Source: Lota lota
Taxonomy: Eukaryota > Chordata > Actinopteri > Gadiformes > Lotidae
Assembly: GCA_026745465.1 (NCBI GenBank)
Contig: JACYXH010000312.1
Span: 735,262 to 799,261 of the forward strand
Reading direction: 5' to 3'
Length of the DNA stretch: 64,000 bases
Below are positions 23,165 to 34,958 of the stretch, piece by piece; position 1 is the stretch's first letter; every line of letters starts with the position of its first letter. The translations under genes were made by a program, and so were the position numbers. The notes below the pieces were generated by a model that ran no database searches, was not told where the DNA came from, and saw only the letters and a program-made list of their open reading frames with translations.

Positions 23165-24686
23165 AACTGCTCAAAAAAATAAAGGGAACACTAAAATAAC
23201 ACATCCTAGATCTGAATGAATGAAATAATCTTATTCAAAAGTTGAATGTGCTGACAACAAAATCACACAAACATTATCAATGGAAATCAAATTTATTAAC
23301 CCATGGAGGTCTGGATTTGGAGTCACACTCAAAATTAAAGTGGAAAACCACACTACAGGCTGATCCAACTTTGATGTAATGTCCTTAAAACAAGTCAACA
23401 TGAGGCTCAGTAGTGTGTGTGGCCTCCACGCCTGGGCATGCTCCTGATGAGGTGGCGGATGGTCTCCTGAGGGATCTCCTCCCAGACCTGGACTAAAGCA
23501 TCCGCCAACTCCTGGACAGTCTGTGGTGCAATGTGTCGTTGGTGGATAGAGCGAGACATGATGTCCCAGATGTGCTCAATTGGATTCAGGTCTGGGGAAC
23601 GGGCGGGCCGGTCCATAGCATCAATGCCTTCCTCTTGCAGGAAATGCTGACACACTCCAGCCACATGAGGTCTAGCATTGTCTTGCATTAGGAGGAACCC
23701 AGGGCCAACCGCACCAGCATATGGTCTCACAAGGGGTCTGAGGATCTCATCTCGGTACCTAATGGCAGTCAGGCTACCTCTGGCGAGCACATGGAGGGCT
23801 GTGCGGCCCCCCAAAGAAATGCCACCCCACACCATGACTGACCCACCGCCAAACCGGTCATGCTGGAGGATGTTGCAGGCAGCAGAACGTTCTCCACGGC
23901 GTCTGTCACATGTGCTCAGTGTGAACCTGCTTTCATCTGTGAAGACCACAGGGCACCAGTGGCGAATTTGCCAATCTTGGTGTTCTCTGGCAAATGCCAA
24001 ACGTCCTGCACAGTGTTGGGCTGTAAGCACAACCCCCACCTGTGGACGTCGGGCCCTCATACCACCCTCATGGAGTCTGTTTCTGACCGTTTGAGCAGAC
24101 ACATGCACATTTGTGGCCTGCTGGAGGTAATTTTGCAGGGCTCTGACAGTGCTCCTTCTGCTCCTCCTTGCACAAAGGCGGAGGTAGCGGTCCTGCTGCT
24201 GGGTTGTTGCCCTCCTGCGGCCTCCTCCACGTCTCCTGATGTACTGGCCTGTCTCCTGGTAGCACCTCCATGCTCCGGACACTACGCTGACAGACACAGC
24301 ATACCTTCTTGCCACAGCTTGCATTGATGTGCCATCCTGGATGAGCTGCACTACCTGAGCCACTTGTGTGGGTTGTAGACTCCGTCTCATGCTACCACTA
24401 GAGTGAAAGCACCGCCAGCATTCAAAAGTGACCAAAACATCAGCCAGGAAACATAGGAACTGAGAAGTGGTCTGTGGTCACCACCTGCAGAACCACTCCT
24501 TTATTGGGGGTGTCTTGCTAATTGCCTATAATTTCCACCTGTTGTCTATTCCATTTGCACAACAGCGTGTGAAATTTATTGTCAATCAGTGTTGCTTCCT
24601 AAGTGGACAGTTTGATTTCACAGAAGTGTGAATGACTTGGAGTTACATTGTGTTGTTTAGTGTTCCCTTTATTTTTTTGAGCAGTG
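23165..24686 (-). mobile_element. Tc1-like DNA transposon, apparently intact
   Basis: 1522-bp element flanked by TA at 23163-23164 and 24687-24688. Terminal inverted repeats begin (C/A)ACTGCTCAAAAAAATAAAG and extend inward with AGGGAACACTA. It encodes one uninterrupted transposase on the minus strand. These ends are of a Tc1-like family I recall from several fishes. Confidence 0.93.
23407..24390 (-). CDS. Tc1-like DD34E transposase
   Basis: 327 aa from the MRRSLQP start; an upstream in-frame ATG at 24435 would add 15 residues that look non-conserved. The N-terminus has paired helix-turn-helix DNA-binding domains (roughly residues 5-110) with a basic GRRR-type linker. The catalytic triad is visible: D in VFTDESRF, D in MQDNARPH, and E in SPDLNPIEH, with 34 residues between the last two. 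It catalyses cut-and-paste excision and insertion at TA. No stop or frameshift is present, so it could be active. Confidence 0.92.
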   Translation of the reverse strand: MRRSLQPTQVAQVVQLIQDGTSMQAVARRYAVSVSVVSGAWRCYQETGQYIRRRGGGRRRATTQQQDRYLRLCARRSRRSTVRALQNYLQQATNVHVSAQTVRNRLHEGGMRARRPQVGVVLTAQHCAGRLAFAREHQDWQIRHWCPVVFTDESRFTLSTCDRRRGERSAACNILQHDRFGGGSVMVWGGISLGGRTALHVLARGSLTAIRYRDEILRPLVRPYAGAVGPGFLLMQDNARPHVAGVCQHFLQEEGIDAMDRPARSPDLNPIEHIWDIMSRSIHQRHIAPQTVQELADALVQVWEEIPQETIRHLIRSMPRRGGHTHY

Positions 24687-25023
24687 TAAGAGACCAGGAA
24701 CCGGAGGGTAGAATTGAAATAGGCGTGGACTACTTTAATTATACTTTGGGTTATATCGAATAGACTAGACAATAGGCATAACACGGCAGTATTCTAAACT
24801 ATCAGCGCTGGTCTTGGTTCTCTGAAGCGTGCTCCGCCGAAAGGGAGGTCGCGATGAAAGAAGAAGCCCCGATCTCCGTGGGTCGGTGCCTTTTATTCTC
24901 TCTTCGGGGGCGTGCAGGAAAGAGGAGGCCTTGGAGAGCGTATTCCCCTCCTGATTGGTTCCTGGGTTGTTGGACCGACTTTGCCCATGTAACTCGTGCT
25001 CTTGGGTCCTCCAGGCTCATCTT

Positions 25024-25140
25024 GTGACCGCAGCTGAATAGTCTTGTGCCAGTAGTTGATTACATCTTTTGACAGTAGTTGATTATATCTGGTGACAGTA
25101 GCTGACTAGTCTTGTGACCGTAGTTGACTAGTCTTTTATT
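25024..25140 (-). repeat. Five 22-23 bp direct repeats in the LTR U3
   Basis: Units of the form tagttgattacatcttttgacag recur about five times with variation. They lie upstream of the CCAAT and TATA-like boxes in LTR orientation, the usual position of retroviral enhancer repeats. Confidence 0.75.
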
Positions 25141-25216
25141 CCAACTATCACTTTATCTATTGCCCTGACCATACCTTTCTACTGACCATACCATGGGGTG
25201 TTACATTTTTTCTTAA

Positions 25217-25246
25217 CAACACACACACACACAGACACACACACAG
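25217..25246. repeat. (AC)n microsatellite
   Basis: Short AC run with one G interruption. The following 25250-25670 is AT-rich, with no gene or repeat that I recognise. Confidence 0.85.
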
Positions 25247-25678
25247 TGCCCACTTCTCTGGAACTCCCAGGCTTTGGATATCTGCGTTCAGGCGGTCTTT
25301 CTAAGAGAAGAGATAGAAGGACAAACACAGACAGACAGATATTATAATTAGGTACTTTTCAAATGTGTTATCAGAATATGCCACATTCGTTTTTAAACGT
25401 TTAAAATATGTGAACCAAATAATATCAAGCTGTTAGACCAAAAGTGTTAGATTTTAATGTGACAATATAATTAATTAGCTTTTATTTGTGTATTCTTTTT
25501 TTATTGCTGTGTATTACGTTTTAATTAGTTGGATACCATTTACTTTTATTTAAGCTGTGTAGCATATTTAGTAGGAAACATGCTATTCAATATTAAAGGG
25601 TTATTTCATTGTAATAATTATTATACCAAAGAAGATTGAAAAATAGCAAAATATAATTGCATCTGGTTCACTCACCTA

Positions 25679-27430
25679 TCAGTGAGAGCGACGGGATGAG
25701 GCAACCTTTCTGATGTCAGGCTTGTATTCTGTTGTGGCAATCCTGAGGCACTGTCCAAGATGTGAATCTGAGAGTCTGTTTCTGTCCTGGCTCTTGATAG
25801 CATTCACTGAAGAAAATGCTGATTCACAGATGTATGTTGAGGGGAACATCGCGAGTAGGAGCATTGCAATATCTCTGGTGTTTTTAAAACGAGCTTGGGG
25901 AACCATGTTGATCCAAAAGTCACTGACCAGTGCATCCTTGTGTTGAGCTTTGAGCAAATCAGATGTTCCCATCTCCAAGATTTCCATCTGAAGAGCAGCC
26001 TCATCTATGGAAGGCACCAGCTTTTTGGCCTCTGCAGTCCACTGGCCGTCAGCTGACACAGAAAACGGCTGTCTTACGAAGAGAAGGATGTCAGCTGAGA
26101 GTTTAGGAGAGCTTTTAAATCTTTCCTTGAAGTTTTGTGCTAGCCTGGACACAAAATCCTTCATTGCTGGATCTTCCTGCATTTTATTCTTCTCACAATG
26201 CTCACGCAGACGTGGAAAGTGCAACTTTCTCCCATGAATGTCTCTCTCCAGGAGGTTCAGCTTTGACCGGAAAGCTTCAATCGCCTCAAACATGTCAGCA
26301 ACAGTGTGGTTCTTGCCTTGAAGTCGCAGGTTAAGGTTATTTAGATGAGACATTTTGTCACACAAAAAAAGTAACATCTGATATCACCTTGTTGTCAGTG
26401 AAAAGGCTCAAAAAGTCGCTGGCTTTTTGGTTCTGCAGGCTGGATAAAAATGACACAAGTTCATCACGCAGGTCACACACCCTCTCCAACACACGGCCTT
26501 TGCTCAGCCAGCGAACGTCATTGTGGAGCAAAATATCCTTGTGTTCAGCTGACATTTCCTCGAGTAATGCTCTAAAAAGGCGATGCAGCAGACTAGAGCT
26601 CTCACGGACAAAGTTAACTAGTCGAGTCACAGTATCCATGGTCTCTTTCATTTTTCCACACAGTTTTGCGCACAAAACTGACTTGTGAATAATGCAGTGA
26701 AATGCCAGGAGTGCTGGGTTAACGGCAGAAAGCCTGCTTACCAAGCCCTGGTGGTGCCCCACTATTGACGGAGCCCCGTCGGTAACAACAGAGACAATTT
26801 TACTCACACTTAAGCCATTCTTTTCGAAGAACTGTGTCAGCACGTTGAATATTATTTCCCCGGTTGTACGCCCAGGTAGAGAAATCAAACAAGCAGCTCC
26901 TCCCGGAATGTCTCCCCATCAAAAAATCTTGCGAACACAGACAGCTGTTCCATGTCGGTTCGGTCACAAGACGAGTCTATTGCCAGTGAGAATGCTTCAG
27001 TTTTCCTCAAATCTGTGAGTAGGCTGCAAAAACACTCCTCCGCTAAAACTTCGACTCTTCTGGTTGCCGTGTTAGCCGACACTTGCTTCAACAGCTCAAC
27101 AACTTTTTTTATTTTATTGGTTCCTCTTGGTTTGAAACGTCGGCAGCCATGTCGATTGCACATTATTTAATTAACTCTGCATCGGCGAATGACTTCTTAG
27201 CTCTTGCAAGCTTCCAAGAAACGTGTAATGAGGCAGCTGTTACGCTCTCTTGTGCCGATGTTGTTTTACACAGTTAAAACCGAGTGCTTGTATGACGTGA
27301 ACATGCTTGCAATTTTTTGTTTGCGCTGGTCAGAGTTCTCTAGGTAGTTTGCATTAAAACTGGCAGCATGAATAGAGTTAAAATGCCGCTTCAGATTGTC
27401 CGCTTTAATTACCGCTACAGTCTCTCAGGC
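25679..27430 (-). pseudogene. Decayed hAT (BED-finger, ZBED/SCAND3-like) transposase
   Basis: From right to left: the end of a BED zinc finger (LKRHFNSIH near 27395), then the RNase H-like core (residues such as SLAIDSSCD, VVTDGAPSIVG, HNDVRWLS), and the C-terminal hATC dimerisation region (YICESAFSSVNAIKS near 25810). The reading frame is broken: stops near 27171 and 27270, and 1-bp frameshifts near 26887 and 26370. Terminal inverted repeats were not identified. It resembles the hAT lineage that gave rise to host ZBED5/SCAND3-type genes, but this copy is broken and is not such a gene. Confidence 0.82.
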
Positions 27431-27652
27431 ATCTGCTCTGTTCAGGCACCACTGTAGCGCTCTCTCGGCTACCGACCAGGGTAAGGAAACAATATCACAC
27501 AAGTCCAGAAGCAAAACGTAAATTTTATTGCTTCTCCTTAAACAAACAAAAAGTCAACGCTTATCCTTAGGTTTGGACGCGTGCTGGCTGAGCCTTCTCG
27601 GCTGTTGTGTTCAGTCGTCCGCCTGTTTGGACCCGACCTCACTGGGGAGAGC

Positions 27653-27653
<1 letters not shown>

Positions 27654-27683
<30 letters not shown>

Positions 27684-27696
27684 CTTCTTCTTCTTT
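27654..27696 (-). repeat. (GAA)n tail of the LINE, seen as (CTT)n on +
   Basis: 43-bp trinucleotide array at the 3' end of the LINE, where target-primed elements of the I group carry simple-repeat tails rather than poly(A). Confidence 0.8.
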
Positions 27697-27775
27697 GAGT
27701 TTTAACGGCAGTTGGCATCCAAGTCGTTGCATTACTGCCTCCTACAGACAATTGCCCATTATCTATTTATTCATA

Positions 27776-30700
27776 TCACTCCGTTAAACTACAATTTCCT
27801 AAACAGAGACCAGTGTCTTTAAAAAACGCAAATAAATATTTCCTTCCGTTAACGGTAACTCCACTCTCAAGGACTTCTGTAATCCTGCGTCCAACTAAAC
27901 CTTATTTCTGTAGTCCAGCAAACATAACCCCTCTTTCACGAATATGACATCAAGACATGCTCCACTGTCTCCATTTCCCCACACAAACTACAATAGCCAG
28001 TCGGATGTTTTCCCAATATAAAAAGTGTACTATTTAACCTACTGTGTCCAATTCTCAGTTTGCTGATAATTACTTGATCTTGTCGTTTAAATCCACTGTA
28101 GCTCACCCCTCCATGGCCTACTTTAGCCTGAATCCTATGCAATTTCCTCCCTTTATTTCCACCATCCCAATACGGTTGCCACTGTTTGGAAATTTCTTCC
28201 CACACAATGCTTTTCCCTTCTGATTTTGAGAGCTTAGTATTCAGTTCTACATTACCCTTCTTAACCGCCTCCTTTGCCAATTTATCCACTCGTTCATTAC
28301 CTGGTATTCCTGCATGAGCAGGGACCCACATGAACACCACATTCACACCCTGATCAACAAGCCTTGAATTTATAAACAAAATTTCATACACAAGTTCTTG
28401 GTGACTACTGGCTGATCCTGATTTGAGAGTCTACAAATGAGTACATTGCGCACCATCACCTCTTCCACCCATCGTACAGCTAACAAAAGTCCAAGCATTT
28501 CAACTGCATACACACTTAAATAGTCTGAAGTTCTCCTACTGACTCCAGTCTGATAACTGGGAATCACCACTGCAGCCCCCGTTGCTCCTGTCAGTAAATC
28601 TTTCGAGCCATCAGTAAAAAGCTGTACATAACCACCATAGTTTCTATCTCTATAGTCATAATATTCTTGAACTATGTCTACGGTCTTATTCCTGCACTTG
28701 ATATTCAGCAACTCCAGATCTACACATGCAATATTCAGCATCCAGGCTGGCATAACAGGCCACAGGACAGTTGGGCAAAACTCAATTCCTTGGACTTTCA
28801 TCTGCTCTGCTATTTCCTCGCCTATCCATCCAAAACTTCCCTTTCGCTCTTTACCCCTCTCCCAGCTATTCTCCAATACCCTCTTTGTAGGATGCCATTC
28901 ATCATGACCTTTTAAATGTATCCAATAATTGGCCATAAGCTGTTTCCGACGGAGCCACAACGGCATTTCACCTGTCTCAACTTGCAGAGCACAAACTGGG
29001 GCAGTTTTCATCGACCCCAAACAAATCCTCAGAGCACGGGCCTGAATAACATCCAGATCGGACAGAACAGATTTAGCTCCAGATCCATATACAATACTAC
29101 CATAATCCAACCTCGATCGTATTAAGACTTTATAAATATACTTCATTGACGTAAAATCAGCCCCCCACTCCAATCCTGCAAGACATCTCATAACATTGAT
29201 CACCTTTCTACATTTACTAACCACCTGTCTAACATGCTCTTTCCACGTCAGTCTCATATCAAAATACACACCTAAAAAACGAAAAGTATCAACTCTCTCC
29301 AAGTCATTTCCATATAATGTCAGATTACAACCATGGAGTTTCTTCCTTGTAAAGAACATAGTTTTAGTTTTTTCCACTGAAAATTTAAAACCCCACTGAG
29401 CTCCCCAGTCTGCAACTCGCGTAACTGCATCCTGCATTTTCTTAATCAAATAATCAATATTTCTCCCTCTTTTCCACATAGCTCCGTCATCAGCAAACAG
29501 TGATCTACCTATGTCCATCGGAATATTCACAAATACATCATTTATCATAATAGAGAAAAGCGTCTGACTCACTACACTCCCCTGAGGTGTCCCATTTTTA
29601 ACAACAAACATGCTGGATACCTCAGAACCTATCTTCACTCGAATGGTCCTTTTATCCAAAAAATCCATTATCCAATTGAACATATTCCCCCCAACTCCGA
29701 TCTTATGTAACTTTATTAGCAGTCCCTCAGTCCATAGCATATCATATGCTTTCTCAACATCAAAAAACACTGCAACCACTGTCTCTTTATTTACTTGGGC
29801 TTTCCTTATTTCATCCTCTAAACACACCACTGGATCCATAGTGTTCCTACCTTTCCGAAAACCACTTTGATAAGCTGCCATCATGCCTCTACTTTCAATG
29901 AAATGTACTAACCTCTCATTTATCATACTCTCCATTAATTTACAAATGTGAGAAGTCAATGCAATTGGCCTATAATTCCCAGGCCTACTTGGATCTTTAC
30001 CTGGTTTCCTTATTGGTACAATCAGCGCCTCTTTCCAACTCTCTGGCATGTAATCCTCCTCCCAAACTTTGTTATATAACAACAATAATTTCTCCAGGCC
30101 ATCAGAATTTAAATGCTTTATCATGCTATAACAAACCTCATCTTTACCAGGCGCGGTCATACCCGACTTATCCAGTGCTTTCCTCAATTCCCCCATACTG
30201 AAAGGGGGGCCATCACCATCACACTTAACTTTCCTGCATAGAGCCTCCACGTTGTCCGCTTTCATTTTACCCCTGCCTCTTTTCTCATCTACAGACAAAT
30301 TATCCGAGCTATGCACTTTAACAAATGTAATTGCCATCAACTCTGCCTTTTCCGTATTAGTTACTGCTGTCACATCCCCTTCAGTCAGAACTGGATAACT
30401 CCACTCCCTTCTATCACCTCCCATCTTTTTTATCATACTCCACACCTCACCCACTTGCGTTGTGCTACCAATCGTATCACAATAATTCCTCCAATGTGAC
30501 CTTTTTGCATGCCTCACTGTCCTCTGCACTACAGCCTGAGCTTGCTTGTATTGTATCATATGCTGAAAGTTCGTTTCACTATTCTGAAAGCCCTGTTTCT
30601 ATTCCTCACAGCTTCCTTACACTCATCATCCCACCAGGGCACTACTTTCCTCTTCTTACTACCTTTACTTTTAGGAATGGATTCCAATGCTGCCAATATT

Positions 30701-31518
30701 ATGCCCTGCTTTATGTAGCTGTCAAGTGTCACTATAGACATTTCTGCATTGACCTGATATAGACATTTGTCACTGACCTGCAAAAATTTCCCCCAATTTG
30801 CCTTTTCAAGGATCCATTTCCCACCCGATCCTTCGCTAACCAACGAGGTATTGACATTTATCTTACACCAGATTGGATAATGATCGCTCCCTATAGTCCC
30901 CTCCTGATACACAAACCAATCACATATTGGTGCTATAATATTAGATACAAATGTGAGATCAAGCACAGATTCTTTACCCACCGTAATATCTATTCTCGTT
31001 TTACTACCATCATTTAAACAAACCAGGTTCCTCTCATCTAACAGCTCCTCAAGCACCAGTCCATTTTTATCTGTGCCATTACTCCCCCACAACACATTGT
31101 GCCCATTAAAATCACCGCACCATATAATGTTCCTACTATCCTGCCCTTCTACCTCCTCAAGTAAGTGTAACTCTAGTCTCTTGCGGGGATTATAATAATT
31201 TACAATTACCAACTCCAATTCCACAGCCCATACCTTCACTACCACATATTCCTGTTCATTCCCTATACCCAGTACTCTATAAGGAAGGCCTTGTTTTATA
31301 AAAGTGACACATCCTCCACCTCTCCCGTCTCTTCTATCTCTTCTCACCGCCAAATACCCATATAAAATAAAGTGTAGACTAGGAAGTAACCAGGACTCTT
31401 GAACACAAACAATGTCTGGTTTATCTCTCCTACTTACAATAAACTGCTTGAAATCTTGTCCATTCGATAATAAACTCCTTGTATTCCATTGTAGAATTAA
31501 CAACATCAACTCAAACAC
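27776..31518 (-). pseudogene. LINE ORF2: endonuclease, reverse transcriptase, RNase H
   Basis: The endonuclease domain lies at about 30900-31490 (QWNTRSLLSN, WCGDFNGHN, SDHYPI). The reverse transcriptase follows (NYRPIALTS, FFDVEKAYD, NGTPQGSVVS, active site FADD near 29490). RNase H has LFTDGSKD near 28600 and WVPAHAGIPGNERVD near 28300, followed by a C-terminal cysteine-rich CSLCGEMETVEH. Breaks: frameshifts near 30557 (between endonuclease and RT) and near 28385 (inside RNase H), then further stops before 27776. No single product can be made. Confidence 0.87.
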
Positions 31519-31638
31519 GTTACCTCTTGGCTAGCTTGTACTCTAAGCTCATCATTCACCTCTTCCCATTTTAGCCCTCTCATACCCAAATGATGCTCTG
31601 CTGCTTTCACAATAATCTGAATCCGTTCAGTTTTAGAT

Positions 31639-32676
31639 TTAATCTCCCGCTATAAACGTTACCAAGTTCTTCTTCTCTCTCCAAACTTTCTGTTTCTCCT
31701 GCTGTGCTTTTACCGCTTCTATCTCTCTGCCATCTTCTCCTTCCACCTGTCTTTTCTGGCCTGCCATCTTGACTGCCTCAGCATATAAAACGTTTCCCCA
31801 TACTCTTATCTGTTGCACCTCCACCTCCCTTTTCAACACCTCACAACCCCAATAAGCAACGCTGTGACTGCCTCCACAATTACAGCACCTTGGTTTTACA
31901 CCCTCTCCACACTTTCCATACTCATGATCCCCACCACATCTAGCACATCTCCTCTTTCTTTTACACATTCTGGCCACATGCCCAAACTCCTGACAGTTGA
32001 AACACCTCATAGGCTTCGGCACAAACTCTCTTATATTATACTTCAGAAATCCAAGATACACCTCCTTAGGTAGCATCCATCCCTCAAACTCTTTCACGAT
32101 ACCTTCAGTTTCCCTTTTTTCCACTCCAGCGGTCAGTCTCCTCACATTCCTTATGGAATTAGTCCTCACCTTCAAGTTCTCCATCAATACCTTCATACTG
32201 ACATTTAGGGAAATCCCAAACACCACCCCCTTACAACCACTGAACCTCTTTTCCCCAACCTGTACAACCCGGGATATCTTAACTTTCCCAACGCTAGTAA
32301 TTTTTTTCACCTTTTCCACCTCCTCTTCTGTATTACAGTCTATTAGCAAATTACCATCCCACAAAACCCTCGCATACCTCACCTCACCAACTTGCCTTTG
32401 AATGATTTGTGTCAACTTTATAGGATCAAGTTTCTTCACTCCCCCTTCTTCCTCAAATCTTACCACCATATTAGTCACTCCGGTGTTCTGACCTCTCCTC
32501 CCAACGTCTCTCTCATCATTATCCGACCCACTAGCGCCAGAATGCTATTTTTTCCTTTTCCTACCACTCTCCTTCCTTCTTCTATTCACTACCTCGTTCC
32601 AATCACCCTCCCTTCTCTCTTCCTCCTCACTCAACAACATACTACTTTCGCCACCGTCAATCTCCGTCCCTGCCAT
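31639..32676 (-). pseudogene. LINE ORF1 (CCHC nucleic-acid-binding protein), one nonsense codon
   Basis: 346-codon frame from MAGTEIDGG at 32676. A TAG at 32545-32547 (codon 44) is the only break; from 32478 on, an uninterrupted 279 codons remain. The central region is a divergent RRM-like fold and the C-terminal half has three zinc knuckles (CFNCQEFGHVARMC, CARCGGDHEYGKC, CCNCGGSHSVAYWGC). It is the RNA-packaging partner of ORF2. Confidence 0.85.
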
Positions 32677-33430
32677 CTTGGCAGAGTTTCCACCCTCCCA
32701 TGCCCGCTACCCAAACGGAATAATTCCCTGTTTTAGAACCCCTTGTATTTATGAATCGCTTCAAGTTTTCAGAGTCTCTTCCTCGACCTAGCCAAAAACC
32801 AGTCCAATGGTAATCCTAGACCAACATTACGTTACTACCAGAATACCTAGAGGGGCGTGCCAACCACCGCGCATGCACAGTAGCCAGTACGGTGGCTGCC
32901 ATGGGAGCACATTGCGAATGCTCTACACAATGGATGCATAAAATGACCTGAAAACATTTGGTTAGGGTTTGACTAAATTTTTTTCGTATTTACAGTGGGG
33001 TCACAGAATACGACGGCCAGCTAATATGGATTGTGACCTATCGTGGATGGTTTCCTGTTGCGTGTGGACTCTGTGATAATCGCAGACATGAATAATTATA
33101 TAGGATGACAAATGAAAAACAGGTTGCTGTCGGGTGCTTCATCCCGCCGTGCTTCCACTGGAACTATAGGCTACTGCCTCTTCAGTGGCCACCATACTCG
33201 GAGCAATACTGTCGGCTTTTTGAAAATTGTGCTCTTAGGTCACTAAAATCACCCTTACGCTGCAAATCCACACAAGTCTCTGTAATCACGCACACTTCAC
33301 GCCCATACAGGCATTAGTTCATAGTTTATTTAATATACTGCAGTAATCAAAAAACGGTGGGCATTATAACAAAAACAACCACAGTTTGAGCAATCAGAGA
33401 GGGGCTCGTAATGAAGAAAGATCTCTCCCC

Positions 33431-33478
33431 CATCCCCTTGTAATTAAATGTGCTTTATAAATACATTTGATTTGATTA
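33431..33478 (+). repeat. Probable 3' tail of a SINE/LINE (ttgatttgatt type)
   Basis: Short fragment with tgctttataaatacatttgatttgatt, a 3' tail common to fish SINEs and L2-type LINEs. The body is not recognisable. The rest of 32740-33430 shows no gene. Confidence 0.35.
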
Positions 33479-33688
33479 GCATTTTATAGACACATAATAT
33501 GGATGGGGCGTTTACTACGATCCACCAACGTTGCTTCTTTCCCCATCAGAAGCAACAATCAGCGTTTAATTACGTTGATTTATCTTTGAGTATTTCCTAC
33601 TATAGGCTACTGTGTAAAATGCTGTTTAGAATTGACCAACACCGTTTCTATATTCACGCTTGCATCAAGAAAGAAAGACCCGTCATAA

Positions 33689-34397
33689 TCATGCCACCAC
33701 AGAGCCAAATCAACCGCTTTGCGTCATCCACTCAATGGGGTATTCAAACGAACTAACCCATCCCGAGCTGCACATGAACGACTTTATGCCTTCAAACTCG
33801 TGCATGTTGCAGAAAATGTGCAACAGCGACTCCTGGGGTCACAGAATACGGTGTAACACCAGGCTGTCCTCTGGCCCATCAGCTGACACTACCAGTTCAG
33901 CCTCCGTACTTCCTCCCCCCACCACCCTCACAACTTCTGTCTCTGCTGCTGCTGCTACTGCTCCCTCTAGATCACGAGCCATCACCCCAGCAGCACCACA
34001 GCAACAACTGGCAAGTCTTTTAGTGACATGTTAAATAAAAAAATGTCAGTGGTGTTATTGTTTAGCTTGTAATAGTATTTGGGTGATTTCATTTATTACT
34101 TTTAACAGATTATGTATAAGCAAACCATCATACCCTCTGGCCCATCAACTGTCACCACCAGTTCAGACTATGCCCTTCCTCACCCCACCATCCTCCCAGC
34201 CACAGCTACAACTGCTGGTCTCTCTGGGCTCCCTGACACGATTCCGGCAGCACCTGAGCAACAGCTGGTAAGTCTGTGACAGTTGTGATTTTTTTTATGC
34301 TTGGGATTTTATTTGTTATTCTTATATTTACCAGGCTGTGGGTGAGCACAGTGTCCCAGGGATGGAGCGAGTGGGCAGCCTGGTATGGTACTGGTAG
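33689..34397 (+). other. Unidentified exon-like segments, repeat-derived or gene remnant
   Basis: An open segment (33689-33851, containing RAAHERLYAFKLVHVAENVQ) is followed by two related Ser/Thr/Pro-rich segments. The first (about 33867-34010) contains SSGPSADTTSS and ends before GCAAGT. The second (34109-34267) contains PSGPSTVTTSS, has an AG acceptor and a GTAAGT donor, and is 53 codons in phase 0. A final segment at 34335-34397 (AVGEHSVPGMERV...) has an acceptor and an in-frame stop. I do not recognise the protein. It may be the 3' part of a spliced transposon gene or a captured host gene fragment. Confidence 0.4.
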
Positions 34398-34399
34398 GG

Positions 34400-34958
34400 C
34401 TGAAGACTGAAAGTGGCATACCGGCGGACCACCTGCAGGTATAATTTTGTATCGGAGAGCGTGATCGAATCCAGCTCTTGGCCGGTTTTAAGAAGACAAA
34501 TAATTAATAGAATAGAATCACCTTTAATGCAGTATTCTGTAAGACATATCTATTTACAACAATAACGAGATACGACGCATACAAACTAAAGGTAGGTTTG
34601 TGAAATTCTGACGAATGTGCTGACGTGAGATCCGCTTCATCTGGGTAAATATGCTCGTGCACGCGATCGGGAGATAGCTTGGGGACCATTAGCCGTGTAA
34701 CACCGTGTAGTGGGGTCTGACTCAAAGCACACATGAAGTGTTTGCCAAATGCCAATGGATAGTCGTTATAGTGTGAAATCGCACAGTTTTCGGCAAAGTG
34801 TTACCTACCGATAAAGCCCAGTCGGTAAGAACGCATTTAAATGTTAATGACACGATCAGCAATTCCTCGTTAACGTTCTCAGTTTGTAAACACTTGGAAC
34901 AAAACATTTTAACCGCTGAAGTAACTATACTAAGTTACTTAACTTAGGACATTTAGAT
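34400..34958 (+). promoter_or_regulatory. Upstream region of polg2
   Basis: No gene. It holds the presumptive promoter and 5' UTR of polg2. I see no convincing TATA box and no CpG-dense core. Confidence 0.3.

Larger units (their letters stand above)
22988..25205 (-). repeat. Probable solo retroviral-type LTR, split by a Tc1 insertion
   Basis: Read on the minus strand, excluding the inserted transposon, about 690 bp begins TGTAACACC and ends CCTAACA. It holds a repeated block (25024-25140), a CCAAT box (complement of 24954-24958), a TATA-like GAATAAAA (complement of 24891-24898) about 60 bp downstream, and an ATTAAA signal (complement of 24734-24739). This is the order of U3-R-U5. No gag, pol or env is next to it and I could not find a clear target duplication, so LTR identity is an inference. 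Confidence 0.5.
27654..32735 (-). mobile_element. Near full-length I-clade (I/Nimb-like) LINE
   Basis: About 5.1-kb minus-strand non-LTR retrotransposon. Right to left: a short 5' leader, ORF1 with zinc knuckles, ORF2 with endonuclease, reverse transcriptase and RNase H, a short 3' UTR, and a simple (GAA)n tail. The combination of apurinic endonuclease, RT and RNase H with a CCHC ORF1 places it in the I group. Both ORFs carry lesions. The 5' boundary is approximate and no target duplication was resolved. Confidence 0.85.

Noticed and set aside
23678-24327. Plus-strand ORFs of 138-155 aa inside the Tc1 element
   Set aside because: Antisense of the transposase, which has the full DD34E motif set.
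28667-32736. Plus-strand ORFs up to 134 aa across the LINE
   Set aside because: Antisense to endonuclease, RT and ORF1 motifs; no independent similarity.
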